Part shown: positions 17,404 to 26,865 of the stretch, piece after piece
Position numbering within the stretch: position 1 is the stretch's first letter
Layout: each line of letters opens with the position of its first letter
Assembly (NCBI GenBank): GCA_019038745.1
Contig: JAHOYV010000040.1
Span: 1-61,414 of the forward strand
From: Gemmatimonadales bacterium
GTDB lineage: Bacteria; Krumholzibacteriota; Krumholzibacteriia; LZORAL124-64-63
Direction: 5' to 3'
Length of the DNA stretch: 61,414 nucleotides
The notes under the pieces: generated by a model
Told to the model about the DNA's origin: nothing
Seen by the model: only the letters and a program-made list of their open reading frames with translations
Database searches by the model: none
Position numbers and translations under genes: made by a program

Positions 17404-17728
17404 AGAGAAAATGTTCCCCATTTCTGTCGCGTGACTGCTGAATAAAACCTACAACCGGAAGCGTAGGCATATCAACAATCAAGCACGAGCAGTACAGAGA
17501 ACATTTGTGCATCATGTGGCAACCATCATGCCAGCTACAAAATACGATTCCAAGTTAGAGTAAATTCTAAACAATCCATGCAAGGCCGTCTTATTTCAAG
17601 CCTTACGCGGACAGTAGGGAGTGTCACTTAAGAAGGAATAGGTAGGATTCCGACACAACGAGACTTCGAGGGATGCAATTGGAAAGAATCGACGACTTTT
17701 GTCCGGGCTGATTGCACTGTAGAAAGTT
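17404..17728. other. Intergenic stretch without visible gene
   Basis: About 325 bases between the HU/IHF promoter region and the end of the GlmU-like gene. I see no open frame with coding character, RNA gene or clear terminator here. Confidence 0.5.
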
Positions 17729-19207
17729 CTACTCCGCCAGGGCAGAAAACAATTCCCTGTGCGAACCGGTCAGTAGACAACCCCGGCGCGTCATGACCGT
17801 GGCAGCGGTCTCCAGGGCCTTGTCTACAGCGTACAAAGGACTTTCGGCTTCTCCTCCCCAACTAAAATTCCCCACCAGTTTTGGTGGCATCCCGCCTCCA
17901 AAAATATTGCTGGCAAAGCCTACGCTGGTTCCTGTGTTGAAGAGGGTCCCAATGGCAGTCTTGGCATGATCCCCCATCATCAGGCCGATAAAGCGTTGAC
18001 CCGTTTCCACCGGACCTTCCCCGAGGTCCACGCGAATGTTCCCGTAGTTGTTCTTCAAGTCGCTACAAGTCGTCATGGCTCCCAGGTTGATCCAGGCCCC
18101 GAGAACCGCGTGGCCGATGAAACCAGCGTGTTGCTTGTTGGCGAAATCGCTGAAAGTGCTTTCGCCGATCTCCCCGGCAAGGCGGTTTTCAATTCCGAAT
18201 GACGACTCGCCGTAGAGCCGAGCACCTGCCTTGATCACAGACCCCGGTCCCACGTACAGCGGACCCTCCAGGTACACGTGCGGCTGAACAACAACTCCTC
18301 TATCCAGGATCACCGGCCCGGATTGAGTATCGACCGCAAGGGCGGGTCCGATCCGAACTCCGGAGCCAGTCCAGAATCGACTTGGATCCGTAACATGCAC
18401 CCGTTCCGGAACCTTCCCCGGAAACAATTCCACAGTTCCGGCCCACGCGGGGCCCACGGAGGAAGGTTCGGGGAAAATTCCAAAGGGAAACCTTCGCCAA
18501 CCCGAAACACCCACCACAGCCGCCAGATCTTCTTCAATGGCCGAGGGGGTTCCGGGAACGATATCCCAGATCCATTCATAAGTCAGAGGTCTGGAACCAG
18601 CGACCCAGTTCCGAAGGTCGCCTTCAAGAGCCGTATCTCCATCCCACAGGGAAAATCCTTTCCCTAAGTCGATGTATTCCGAGCCTGCAACCACGCCCGG
18701 AAGTTTCCAGGGACCTGGGGAAATCCCTGACCATTTCCAGGCCCCGGATTTGTCCGCATCCTGCTCCCAAGCTACCCAGGCCTCAATTACCTTGGCAGCC
18801 TTATCGCTGGATAAAAGAGCCCCAATAAGCCCCTGACCATCGAAAATTGCAAAATCAGGACAGGTTTGCTCTGCTCCCAGGAAACGCTCCAGAATATCGT
18901 ATCGTGCAGCAATCCGCCCGTTCAGCAGGAGAATCCGGTTATCCCTGGCCAGTAGATCCCGCTTGATTACGACTGGGTCCGCTGTCCAGTTTGGGGATGT
19001 GTGCAATTCGGCAAACAAACTCCGGCTTAAGAACCCCCCAATCAGCGTCCCCTCGGGGGACCCCATCCCTGGGCCGGCTAAGCTCAATTCAACCCTCTCC
19101 CTGGTATTAAAAAGTCCACAACGAATTTCGAAGAGAGGCACACTCCAGGCCATAGGTCGGAATGACGACACCAGGTGATCTTCGAATAGGATGGGCACAA
19201 CAGACAC
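17729..19207 (-). CDS. GlmU-like putative sugar nucleotidyltransferase
   Basis: 492 aa with a GTG start. The N-terminal part (about 1-120) resembles the GlmU-like nucleotidyltransferase of Bacteroidota: ILFEDHLVSSFRPMAWSVP followed by EIRCGLFNTRERVE. The C-terminal part (about 290-440) is a left-handed beta-helix with hexapeptide-like repeats, including VVVQPHVYLEGPLYVGPGSV and a conserved AGFIGHAVLGAWINLGAMTT segment. Proteins of this type are thought to make UDP-GlcNAc or similar sugar nucleotides, replacing classical GlmU. Substrate is inferred from family only. Confidence 0.85.
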   Translation of the reverse strand: MSVVPILFEDHLVSSFRPMAWSVPLFEIRCGLFNTRERVELSLAGPGMGSPEGTLIGGFLSRSLFAELHTSPNWTADPVVIKRDLLARDNRILLLNGRIAARYDILERFLGAEQTCPDFAIFDGQGLIGALLSSDKAAKVIEAWVAWEQDADKSGAWKWSGISPGPWKLPGVVAGSEYIDLGKGFSLWDGDTALEGDLRNWVAGSRPLTYEWIWDIVPGTPSAIEEDLAAVVGVSGWRRFPFGIFPEPSSVGPAWAGTVELFPGKVPERVHVTDPSRFWTGSGVRIGPALAVDTQSGPVILDRGVVVQPHVYLEGPLYVGPGSVIKAGARLYGESSFGIENRLAGEIGESTFSDFANKQHAGFIGHAVLGAWINLGAMTTCSDLKNNYGNIRVDLGEGPVETGQRFIGLMMGDHAKTAIGTLFNTGTSVGFASNIFGGGMPPKLVGNFSWGGEAESPLYAVDKALETAATVMTRRGCLLTGSHRELFSALAE

Positions 19208-19377
19208 GATTATCCCCCGGGGAAAAGGCTATGGATAAGTCATTGGGTAGAGTGTAACCCTTGAGGACAAAGGGGACAACAAAACTTGAAATGGAAATTG
19301 GAATAGAGTATTGGACCCTGGGCTAATTTGGAATTGAGCTCGCAGATCCATCCAAACTGTGGCCTGTTGTTTTTGAA

Positions 19378-19620
19378 TCAGGCCATTACGTCGAGCAAGG
19401 ACCCCAACATATCATCCTCCGCCCGAAGCACCGACAAATTAGCTTCGAACCCTCGGCGGGCTGTCATTGTCCCCAGCAATTCCTCCGCCAAGTCGATCTC
19501 CTGGCCGTTGTTGCCGACCCCGGAATTGCCCCACTGGGAAATTCGATCCGCATGTTTCATAAAATCATGCTGATTTCGCTGAAGACCCTGCAAGGAACTG
19601 TTTATTCCGTGGATCATCAT
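19378..19620 (-). CDS. Miniature flagellar rod-type protein (D0 helices only)
   Basis: 80 aa that combine an N-terminal rod-like helix (GINSSLQGLQRNQHDFMKHA) with a C-terminal rod/hook motif (EIDLAEELLGTMTARRGFEA and AEDDMLGSLLDVMA). Virtually nothing lies between, so it consists of the packing helices of FlgC/FlgG-type proteins without their outer domains. GGAG is seven nt before the ATG. A near-perfect sigma-28 promoter lies 81-107 nt upstream. It is outside the main flagellar cluster. Role unknown; it may add to rod or hook, or serve as an export substrate expressed late. Confidence 0.82.
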   Translation of the reverse strand: MMIHGINSSLQGLQRNQHDFMKHADRISQWGNSGVGNNGQEIDLAEELLGTMTARRGFEANLSVLRAEDDMLGSLLDVMA

Positions 19621-19700
19621 GAGTCGTCTCCAGAAGTTGCTCCAGGATGTTTCTTGACCTGGATCTCGAAATCCAAACGAGCTTCTTTGTGTTCCTAGTA

Positions 19701-19727
19701 ATATCGGCAGAAGCGCCTAATTCTTTA
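19701..19727 (-). promoter_or_regulatory. Sigma-28 (FliA) promoter of the mini-rod gene
   Basis: On the minus strand TAAAGAAT (19727-19720), an 11-nt spacer and GCCGATAT (19708-19701). Compared with TAAAGTTT-N11-GCCGATAA only three positions differ. It reads towards the 80-aa gene starting at 19620, giving a leader of about 75 nt. Confidence 0.78.
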
Positions 19728-19914
19728 ATTTGTGACACGAATTTTCAAGGGGCAGCAGCAGCCTACGGAATCCACGATCCAAAATATGAATGGGTGGATG
19801 TGGAACTGGAAGACACTGGGATACAAGAAGGACCCGGTGTCAGCCAAGATGGATTGATTGGTTCCTCCGACTGAGAGGCTATTCGGAATCGGCGAGGGAA
19901 ATCCACAAAATAAT

Positions 19915-19942
19915 AGCGGGGAGGGAGCATCCCGACCCCGCT
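19915..19942 (-). terminator. Terminator of the efflux operon
   Basis: AGCGGGG and CCCCGCT form a 7-bp stem with further pairing inside the loop. On the minus strand it is followed by ATTATTTT. It lies 22 nt after the RND gene stop. Confidence 0.65.
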
Positions 19943-19964
19943 AGTATTTGTCCCGAAGTTCCCT

Positions 19965-22900
19965 TCAGGAAGGTGGAATTTCGGAAGAACGGCGCCACCA
20001 TCCGATGAGGATCATATGCAGAAAGCGTTTGATCGGATCGAGGGCGGAGTACATAACCGGCACAACGACCAGCGTCAGGAAAGTGGCCACGGCCAGTCCC
20101 CAAATCACGGCAACTCCCATTGGGCCCCACCATTGACTGGATTCCCCACCAATCAACAACACATCACCCATTCGGCCGTGAATCAAGGCATTGAAGTCCA
20201 GCGACATTCCGGTAGTCAAGGGGATCAGGCCCAGAATGGTGGTTACGGCTGTCAGTATGACCGGCCTGAAACGGGTCAACCCTGCACGGATGATTGCTTC
20301 CTCTTTGCCCAGGCCGCGATTGCGCAGCTGGGTTATGTAATCCAAAAGGACGATGGCATTGTTCACAACGATCCCTGCCAGGGAGATCACCCCCACTCCG
20401 GTCATGATGATGCCGAAGGGTGTGCGGGTGATCATCAAACCGGCAAAGACCCCGGTCAGGGAAAGAATGACGCTGGATAAAATCACAAGCGGAGTAGTCA
20501 CGGAGCTGAACTGGCTGACCAGGACTACGAAGATCAGCATGAGTCCCAGGCTGAAGGCACTCTCCAGGAATGCCGAAGCCTCTTCCTGATCCTCACTCTC
20601 ACCGGTGTAATCCATTGTGTAACCTATCGGCAGGGCAAAGTCGTTCAGCTCATCCTGGACCTCGGCCAGCAACGCATTGCTGTTGTACCCGTCAGCCACA
20701 TCAGCTGAAACCGTCACCACACGCCGGGCTCCGATTCGGTGAATCGCCGCCAGGCCGGTGCCGAATTCGGTGGTAGCGAAAGCGGAAAGGGGGATGGTTT
20801 TTCCTTCAAAGAAGATGGTGGCGTTTTCGATGTCTTCCACCTTGCCCCGGAAATCTTCATTATAGCGAACAATGATCTCGTACTCGTCCTCCCCCACCCG
20901 GTACTTGGCCGTCTCGGATCCATGCAAAGCGGTTCGAATAGTACCCGCTATGTCAAAGGTCCTCAGCCCATAGCGGCCCGCCTTGTCAACGTCCGGAATG
21001 ATGCGCAACTCGGGCAGAGCCTTGTCATAATTGTCCGTGATATCCACCAGGCCATTTACCAGACGAAGAACTTCCCTGATCTGTCCGGCCAATTCGCCCA
21101 ACACATCGAAGTCATCTCCGGAGAGTTCGATGTTTATCGGCAATCCAGTAGGAGGTCCCTCTTCCATCTTGTCCACCGTAAGCTGTGCGCCAGTAAAATC
21201 CTTCAACACCGAACGCAGATCCGCCAGAGCCTGCCTGGAGGAACGGCTACGGTCCTCCATGTCCACGAACTCCATCGTAACGGTGGCCAAGTGGGAGGAG
21301 CTGACACCTCCGCCGATTCCATTCCCAGCCCCGGAGCCCACCGAAGCAGCATAGGCTTTGAGATCCGTTATCTTGTCCACTTCCTTTTCCACCAGCGCGG
21401 TGTAGTGGTCGGTGGCTTCGATTCTCGTGCCGCTGGGTCCCGTGATATTCACGTTCGCGAATTGCGGCTCCACATCGGGGAACAGCTCGACGCCGGCGTT
21501 GAAAACACCAAAGAGGGCAAAAACAATCACCAAAGCCAAATTGATACCCACCATGACCAGCGCCCTGTGACCCAGTGCCCAGGTCAGAACCGGTTTGTAG
21601 GTTCGCAGCCCGAATTCTATGAAACGGTCTCCGATCAGCGGGTTGCCGGCATCACTCCGGGGAACTCCCATGAACCGAGCACAGAGGACTGGGTTGAAGA
21701 TCAGAGCCACAAGTAGGGAAGCGCTCAAGGTAATGACCACCGTGATGGGCAGAAACTTCATGAACTCCCCCATGATCCCGGGCCAAAAAACCATGGGCCC
21801 GAAAGCACAGATCGTCGTCAGAGTCGAGGCAATCACCGCCCCCGAAACCTGCCCTGCCCCGTGGCCGGCCGCTTCTTCTGAAGCCATCCCCTGCCCACGG
21901 TGTCGAAAAATGTTTTCCACGATCACGATAGCGTTATCCACCAGCATGCCCAGCGCCAAAATCAGACTGAACAGGACTACCATGTTCAAGGTGATACCCA
22001 ACAGACCCAGTACTATGAAAGTGATGAGCATCGACATGGGGATGGCCAGTCCGACGAAAAGGGCGTTGCGCACACCGAAAAAGGCCAGCAAAACCAGAAC
22101 AACGAGGATCAACCCGCTGAGAATGTTGTTTTCCAGTTCGCTGACCATATTCTTGATAGCCACGGACTGGTCGGCGACGATCGTCACCTCAAGCCCGGCA
22201 GGGAAGGTTTGCTCGCTCTCCTGAATCACTCGGCGCACCTGTTCGGCAATCCAAATGATGTTCTCGCCACTTCGCTTCTTGACGATCAGGGTTACTGCAT
22301 CCTGTCCGTTGACCCGGCTGATGGATTCGCGGTCCTGGATACCGAAACGGACCGTGGCGACATCCCGCAGGAAGATGGGAGGATCGATTCCCGGGTTCAG
22401 GACGAAATCCAAAATCTCATCGACGTTCTTCACTTCGGCCGGCACACGAACCTGGTAGTCGTACATACCAAGGGATAGTTTGCCTCCGGGGATGGTAATA
22501 TTCTGAAGACCAACGGCATCTTGGACATCAAGGATTGCCAAGTCGTAAAAAGCCAGTTTTTGCGGATCCACGTTTACCTGGACCTCGTTCTGGATTCCTC
22601 CGACCAGGTCAACACCGAGAACGCCCTTGATCTGCTCCAGATCCTCCTCCAGATCTTCACCTGTTTTTTTCAATAGTTCCAGATCCAGATCACCAGCCAG
22701 GTTGACCTGCATGACCGGGAAGGCGTCGGCCGAGCTGATCTCCTGGACGACGAGATCGTTGCGCGGATCCTGCGGCAGATCGGGCTTGGCCAATTCCACA
22801 CGGTCGCGCACCGATTGCAAAGCGTCGCTCATGTCCACCTTGGATTCGAACTCCAGGGTAATCATGGACATCCCGTAGGAGGAAGAACTGGTCATCTCCT

Positions 22901-23132
22901 TCAGGTCCTCCAGACCCTTGAGTTGCTTTTCCAATTTGCGGGTGACCAGGTTTTCCATATCCGCCGGGCTGGCGCCGGCGTACGGAGCCATGACCATGAC
23001 GAAGGGAATCTTAATGTCCGGAGAGGACTCCCTCGGCAGATCCCGGTAGGCGTTAAAGCCCAGGATGGTGAGGATCACCATGAAAGCGAAAATCATAGGG
23101 TAGCGCTGGATGGCTCCCTTGGTGAGTTTCAT
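19965..23132 (-). CDS. RND-family efflux transporter permease
   Basis: 1055 aa, the normal length for a trimeric inner-membrane RND pump. The pattern of twelve membrane helices is visible: TM1 at 12-28, a cluster about 335-480, then 530-550 and 860-1030, with two large periplasmic loops. The TM4 motif reads LGMLVDNAIVIVENIFRHR, so the second acidic residue of AcrB (DD) is Asn, as in many pumps outside Proteobacteria. Substrate is unknown. It overlaps the adaptor gene by four nt and closes the OMF-MFP-RND operon. Confidence 0.95.
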   Translation of the reverse strand: MKLTKGAIQRYPMIFAFMVILTILGFNAYRDLPRESSPDIKIPFVMVMAPYAGASPADMENLVTRKLEKQLKGLEDLKEMTSSSSYGMSMITLEFESKVDMSDALQSVRDRVELAKPDLPQDPRNDLVVQEISSADAFPVMQVNLAGDLDLELLKKTGEDLEEDLEQIKGVLGVDLVGGIQNEVQVNVDPQKLAFYDLAILDVQDAVGLQNITIPGGKLSLGMYDYQVRVPAEVKNVDEILDFVLNPGIDPPIFLRDVATVRFGIQDRESISRVNGQDAVTLIVKKRSGENIIWIAEQVRRVIQESEQTFPAGLEVTIVADQSVAIKNMVSELENNILSGLILVVLVLLAFFGVRNALFVGLAIPMSMLITFIVLGLLGITLNMVVLFSLILALGMLVDNAIVIVENIFRHRGQGMASEEAAGHGAGQVSGAVIASTLTTICAFGPMVFWPGIMGEFMKFLPITVVITLSASLLVALIFNPVLCARFMGVPRSDAGNPLIGDRFIEFGLRTYKPVLTWALGHRALVMVGINLALVIVFALFGVFNAGVELFPDVEPQFANVNITGPSGTRIEATDHYTALVEKEVDKITDLKAYAASVGSGAGNGIGGGVSSSHLATVTMEFVDMEDRSRSSRQALADLRSVLKDFTGAQLTVDKMEEGPPTGLPINIELSGDDFDVLGELAGQIREVLRLVNGLVDITDNYDKALPELRIIPDVDKAGRYGLRTFDIAGTIRTALHGSETAKYRVGEDEYEIIVRYNEDFRGKVEDIENATIFFEGKTIPLSAFATTEFGTGLAAIHRIGARRVVTVSADVADGYNSNALLAEVQDELNDFALPIGYTMDYTGESEDQEEASAFLESAFSLGLMLIFVVLVSQFSSVTTPLVILSSVILSLTGVFAGLMITRTPFGIIMTGVGVISLAGIVVNNAIVLLDYITQLRNRGLGKEEAIIRAGLTRFRPVILTAVTTILGLIPLTTGMSLDFNALIHGRMGDVLLIGGESSQWWGPMGVAVIWGLAVATFLTLVVVPVMYSALDPIKRFLHMILIGWWRRSSEIPPS

Positions 23133-24292
23133 CGGGAGACCTCCACACCAACACCCAGGTGGTCCGGGTCACCGGTCAGAGATCCGTCTATAGCGACACT
23201 TGTTTCGGTCACCTTGACCAGGCTGCCGTCCCGCAAATCCCGGTGCCCCCGCACGACCAGCTGATCGCCTGATTCCAACCCCTTCTCCACCACAACCAGG
23301 GATCCCTGGTCGGCTCCCAATACAAGCCTGCGCAAGACCGCGTGATCTCCCTGGATTATGTAGGCTGAGACCCCGGCACTATCATGCAGCACTGCTACTC
23401 GAGGGATGACCAACGCATCGGACAGGGTGCGCTTGGGCAATCGTGCCCGCCCGATTATCCCCGAATGATGCTTGAGTTCTTGGTTGGGTATCTCGATCTC
23501 CATCCTGAACTTTCCGGTCATCCGGTCGGCCTCCAGACCTACCCAGGAAACTTTTCCCTGTGCCGTCTCCAATCTCTCTCCCAGACTGATCTCAGCATGA
23601 TCCCCCACTCGAACCCAGCCTACTTCGGTGCCGGTGAGATAGGCTTCCAGTTTCAGGACATGCGGATCGATCAGACGAAGTACCATCTGTCCCGGCAATA
23701 CAAGCTGACCGATCTCCACGAAACGGTCGGTCAGAATACCGTCGAAGGGCGCAGAAAGAGCTGCCCGATGATAACGCTGACCGGTAACGGCAGCCTGGGC
23801 CCTAGCCTGCTCATACTGGGATTCATTGGTCAGGAGTTCAAGGCGACTGACTTTGCCGGCCTTGTAAAGCGTCCGCACCTTGTCAATATTGAAGTCCTGC
23901 ATCTTCAATAAACTGGCCGCCGATTCCATCTCTGCGAGCAGGATAGTTCGGTCCAATTCCAGGAGAAGTTGACCAGCCACCACCGCTTGCCCTTTGTCCA
24001 CCGGCAAGGCAATGATCAGCCCGGCCTCCTCCACACTCACATCCGTACCCAGGACAGGAGATACCGGACCCGAAACTTCAAAATACTCAACCAACGTCTG
24101 GGAACTCAGTCCTAAAACCCTGACATTCCGGGCCACTTCCGGGTTATCGCCTGCCTCTTGTTGGGGGCTACAGCCGGCCGAAAGCAGTAGAAAAGCCTGG
24201 ACCACGAACAGCTGACCCAAAACAGCCAAGCCACGGGGGGCAAAAAGACCGCGAGGCGGGAATCCGGTTTCTGAACGGGGCGGAATCATCAT
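23129..24292 (-). CDS. RND periplasmic adaptor (MFP), lipoprotein
   Basis: 387 aa with a signal peptide and lipobox LLLSAGCS (Cys 41), so it is anchored in the inner membrane facing the periplasm. The lipoyl/barrel-sandwich halves (EEAGLIIALPVDKGQAVVAG and RYHRAALSAPFDGILTDRF) flank a short alpha-hairpin, and beta-barrel and C-terminal domains follow. It links the RND pump to the outer-membrane channel. The start is taken at 24292, where ATGA overlaps the TolC-like stop; the longer frame would begin inside that gene. Confidence 0.93.
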   Translation of the reverse strand: MMIPPRSETGFPPRGLFAPRGLAVLGQLFVVQAFLLLSAGCSPQQEAGDNPEVARNVRVLGLSSQTLVEYFEVSGPVSPVLGTDVSVEEAGLIIALPVDKGQAVVAGQLLLELDRTILLAEMESAASLLKMQDFNIDKVRTLYKAGKVSRLELLTNESQYEQARAQAAVTGQRYHRAALSAPFDGILTDRFVEIGQLVLPGQMVLRLIDPHVLKLEAYLTGTEVGWVRVGDHAEISLGERLETAQGKVSWVGLEADRMTGKFRMEIEIPNQELKHHSGIIGRARLPKRTLSDALVIPRVAVLHDSAGVSAYIIQGDHAVLRRLVLGADQGSLVVVEKGLESGDQLVVRGHRDLRDGSLVKVTETSVAIDGSLTGDPDHLGVGVEVSR

Positions 24293-25794
24293 TGCACAAC
24301 CTCCGGAACCAGATCGGGGATTTCTACCAAAGGCACCAGCGGGGACCAACCCAGGGAGCGTTTCAGGGAAGCGGTAAGACTGAAAACTTCGTAACGGGCA
24401 TCGATCACCGAGCCCAGGGCCTGAGCCCTGTTCGATTGGGCCACCAGCACGTCCAGGTAGCTGGCCTTGCCCAGCTCCAGCATCAACATGGTTTCGTCCA
24501 GGGCCTCTTCGCTGCGCACTAGATTGAGCTGTACTGCGGCCAGTAGTTCGCGGGCCATCTCCAGATTAGCCAACAACTGCAGGACTTCCACCTGGACGGT
24601 CCGCCGATTACCTGACAGCTCCACCTCGGAGCGTCGTATCATGGCATTGGTTTCGGCCACCCGACCCCGGGTCAATAATCCGTCGAAAGGGGACCAGTTC
24701 AGGGCCACCGAGGTCCGCCAGGAATCATGTCCTTCGTTAAATAGATCCCCGGTCGAGGTCCCCACATAACCGTAGGCCCCGCCGAAGGTCAAATAGGGAC
24801 GGCTTTCAGCAATTTGGGCCTGACGATTCCGCCTCAGGATGTCGGTAAAGCGATCCTGGGCGAGAAGCTCCGGTCGATTAACTGCCAGTTCGAGAGCAGT
24901 ACCCTGGTCGATGGAGTCGGTTTCCACCTCACCTTCATCAAGAAGGCTCAGAGGAGCTTCGGCGTCCCGACCCAGAATGGCGTTCAACTGCGCCCCCGCA
25001 TTCCTCAAGCCGGCTTCGGCAATTCCCAACAATGGGCGCAGGTTGGCCAGACTGACCGCTGCCTGCAGCGTATCCAGGCGGGTTACCATACCCAGTTCGT
25101 GGCGCATCTGGAGAATGTTCAACAATTCCCTCTGGTCAAGGATCTGGGCCCGAACCGCGGCCACTTTTTCGGCCGCCTGGATAATCCCGTAATAGGAAGT
25201 GATAGTCTGTTCAGCAGTACGATTTTCGGAGGAGCGAATGGCCTGCTCTTGGCGGTCGATGCCAAGACTGGCAGCCCCGATTGCGCCCTTGATCTTCCAG
25301 GGATTGACGGTCCAGTTCAAATTCAAGTTCGCCCGCAGGAAGGATTGTGAGGGGATATCAGCCGCAGGCGGAATCAAGGAGCCGAAACCGCTCAGCCATT
25401 CCAGGAACCATTCCTCCGATGTCGGTGGGGGCAGAAAGGCATCACCAGAACCACCAAAAGTGGAATCCAAAGCCATGCTGGGATCACGGGATCGGGTCCA
25501 GTCCCCCACAAAATCCAGGGTGGGCAATCCCGTTGAAAGGGCTTGCTTCATTTGACCGTGCAGTTCGGACATACGAAGTCTTTCAGCAGACAGGAATTCA
25601 TTGGCCTGAAGAGCTTCCTCAACACAGGAGGACAAATCAAGCGGTTCGGTGGGTCCGGGGCGGGCCACAACGAGCTGCTCTATATCAGCAAAGGCCTCCG
25701 ACATTGGGAGGATAGCCAACCAAAGAATTCCCGCAAACCAGGCCCAAGCAAAGCCGGTGTTTGAGGGTCGAACAGGATTACGCATCGCGAGCAT
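24289..25794 (-). CDS. TolC-like outer-membrane efflux protein
   Basis: 501 aa with a signal peptide (cleavage near EAFA-DI) and two repeated OEP halves of long coiled helices. Recognisable parts are LSSCVEEALQANEFL at the start of the mature protein, TARLDTLQAAVSLANLR-like MVTRLDTLQAAVSLANLR in the first half and LELGKASYLDVLVAQSNRAQ in the second. It would be the trimeric exit duct for the pump encoded by the next two genes. First gene of the operon. Confidence 0.93.
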   Translation of the reverse strand: MLAMRNPVRPSNTGFAWAWFAGILWLAILPMSEAFADIEQLVVARPGPTEPLDLSSCVEEALQANEFLSAERLRMSELHGQMKQALSTGLPTLDFVGDWTRSRDPSMALDSTFGGSGDAFLPPPTSEEWFLEWLSGFGSLIPPAADIPSQSFLRANLNLNWTVNPWKIKGAIGAASLGIDRQEQAIRSSENRTAEQTITSYYGIIQAAEKVAAVRAQILDQRELLNILQMRHELGMVTRLDTLQAAVSLANLRPLLGIAEAGLRNAGAQLNAILGRDAEAPLSLLDEGEVETDSIDQGTALELAVNRPELLAQDRFTDILRRNRQAQIAESRPYLTFGGAYGYVGTSTGDLFNEGHDSWRTSVALNWSPFDGLLTRGRVAETNAMIRRSEVELSGNRRTVQVEVLQLLANLEMARELLAAVQLNLVRSEEALDETMLMLELGKASYLDVLVAQSNRAQALGSVIDARYEVFSLTASLKRSLGWSPLVPLVEIPDLVPEVVQ

Positions 25795-25980
25795 CTTTCG
25801 TTCATCAACCTGTGGACGGGAACATCCCAGTAAGATAGTCGTGGATTGGAATAAAACTCAAGACAAGTCCTTCTAACCTTACAACACGTAGAGAAAATCG
25901 GGAGTTTTCCTGCCATCCCCGGAAACCCATTACGAAAATCAACTCATCTGGTTTCAGGAAAAACAGAGGGTATTTGAAGC

Positions 25981-26853
25981 TCAAACCAGGGTCAGCAGGA
26001 TTCCACCCAGGGTTAGAAATACACTGGCCCCTTTTCGCCGTGAAAAGGGCTCTTTCAGGATCCATGTCGCCAGGATCAGGATGAACAAGGTGCTGGATTG
26101 GTTTAGAATACCGGCCGTGCCGGTGGCTGTATATTTCATCCCGGCGATCCACAGGATCAAGGCCACATATGACCCCAGAACAGTTCCCGGTAAAGAGAAT
26201 CGCCAGGCTGGATTCGGACGGAATACTTCTAGAACAAGCCGGCGGTCTTTTCGGAAAAAAAGGACCAAAATCATGGCTACCCAGGCCCCGAGTTGCCGAA
26301 CGGTGGTGGCCCACAGCACGTCGGATCGGGTCAGGACCGGTTTGGCCAGCACGATGCCGAATCCCAACGTGGCCATGGCCAACATTCCGTAGAGGATTCC
26401 TGTTACCAAAGTACGGCGGTTCGTTCCTGCAGGGGGCTTGGAACGGGAAGCCACCAAGACTCCCCCTATGATCAGGCCCATTCCTGCAAACTGTCTCACC
26501 CCTAGTTTTTCGCCGAGCATGAAAAAGGCGAATAGAACGATGAAGGGGGAATACAGGGAGCTCACGATAGCGTTGAGCCCCGCGCCGACACGGTTTAAGC
26601 ACATGTGGAAAAAGGTATCGCTGACGGCAATGGAAATCACTCCGCTGGCCATCAGGATCAGGATGTCTGTCCAGGACCCTTGATTGAGCAGGGGTCTACC
26701 CATAGCAGCAAGGGAGGCCAGAAACATGAGGCTGGAAATGCTAACCCGGAAAAAATTCAAAGTGAAGGGTGGCACCGACTCGCCGGACTTCCGAAAAAAA
26801 ATCACGGCTCCAGCCCAAACCAATGCACAGGACAACGCGTAGAATTCACCCAT
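25981..26853 (-). CDS. EamA/DMT-family transporter
   Basis: 290 aa with about ten hydrophobic segments arranged as two EamA halves (about 2-138 and 150-290). The first begins YALSCALVWAGAVIFFRKSG and contains GAGLNAIVSSLYSPF. The second ends with LATWILKEPFSRRKGASV and FLTLGGILLTLV, the classical EamA end. A metabolite or drug exporter of the inner membrane; substrate unknown. It starts 12 nt after the histidine kinase stop and may be expressed with it. Confidence 0.9.
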   Translation of the reverse strand: MGEFYALSCALVWAGAVIFFRKSGESVPPFTLNFFRVSISSLMFLASLAAMGRPLLNQGSWTDILILMASGVISIAVSDTFFHMCLNRVGAGLNAIVSSLYSPFIVLFAFFMLGEKLGVRQFAGMGLIIGGVLVASRSKPPAGTNRRTLVTGILYGMLAMATLGFGIVLAKPVLTRSDVLWATTVRQLGAWVAMILVLFFRKDRRLVLEVFRPNPAWRFSLPGTVLGSYVALILWIAGMKYTATGTAGILNQSSTLFILILATWILKEPFSRRKGASVFLTLGGILLTLV

Positions 26854-26865
26854 TACAACACCTGA

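Larger units (their letters stand above)
19621..19964. other. Intergenic region between RND and mini-rod genes
   Basis: 344 bases holding the sigma-28 promoter of the mini-rod gene near its left side and the terminator of the efflux operon near its right side. A 75-codon plus-strand frame here (19647-19874) runs through the promoter and shows no family features, so I do not call it a gene. Confidence 0.5.

Noticed and set aside
25805..26602. 265-codon minus-strand frame overlapping the EamA gene
   Set aside because: Out of frame with the DMT transporter, Arg/Pro-rich, no hydrophobic segments or motifs.
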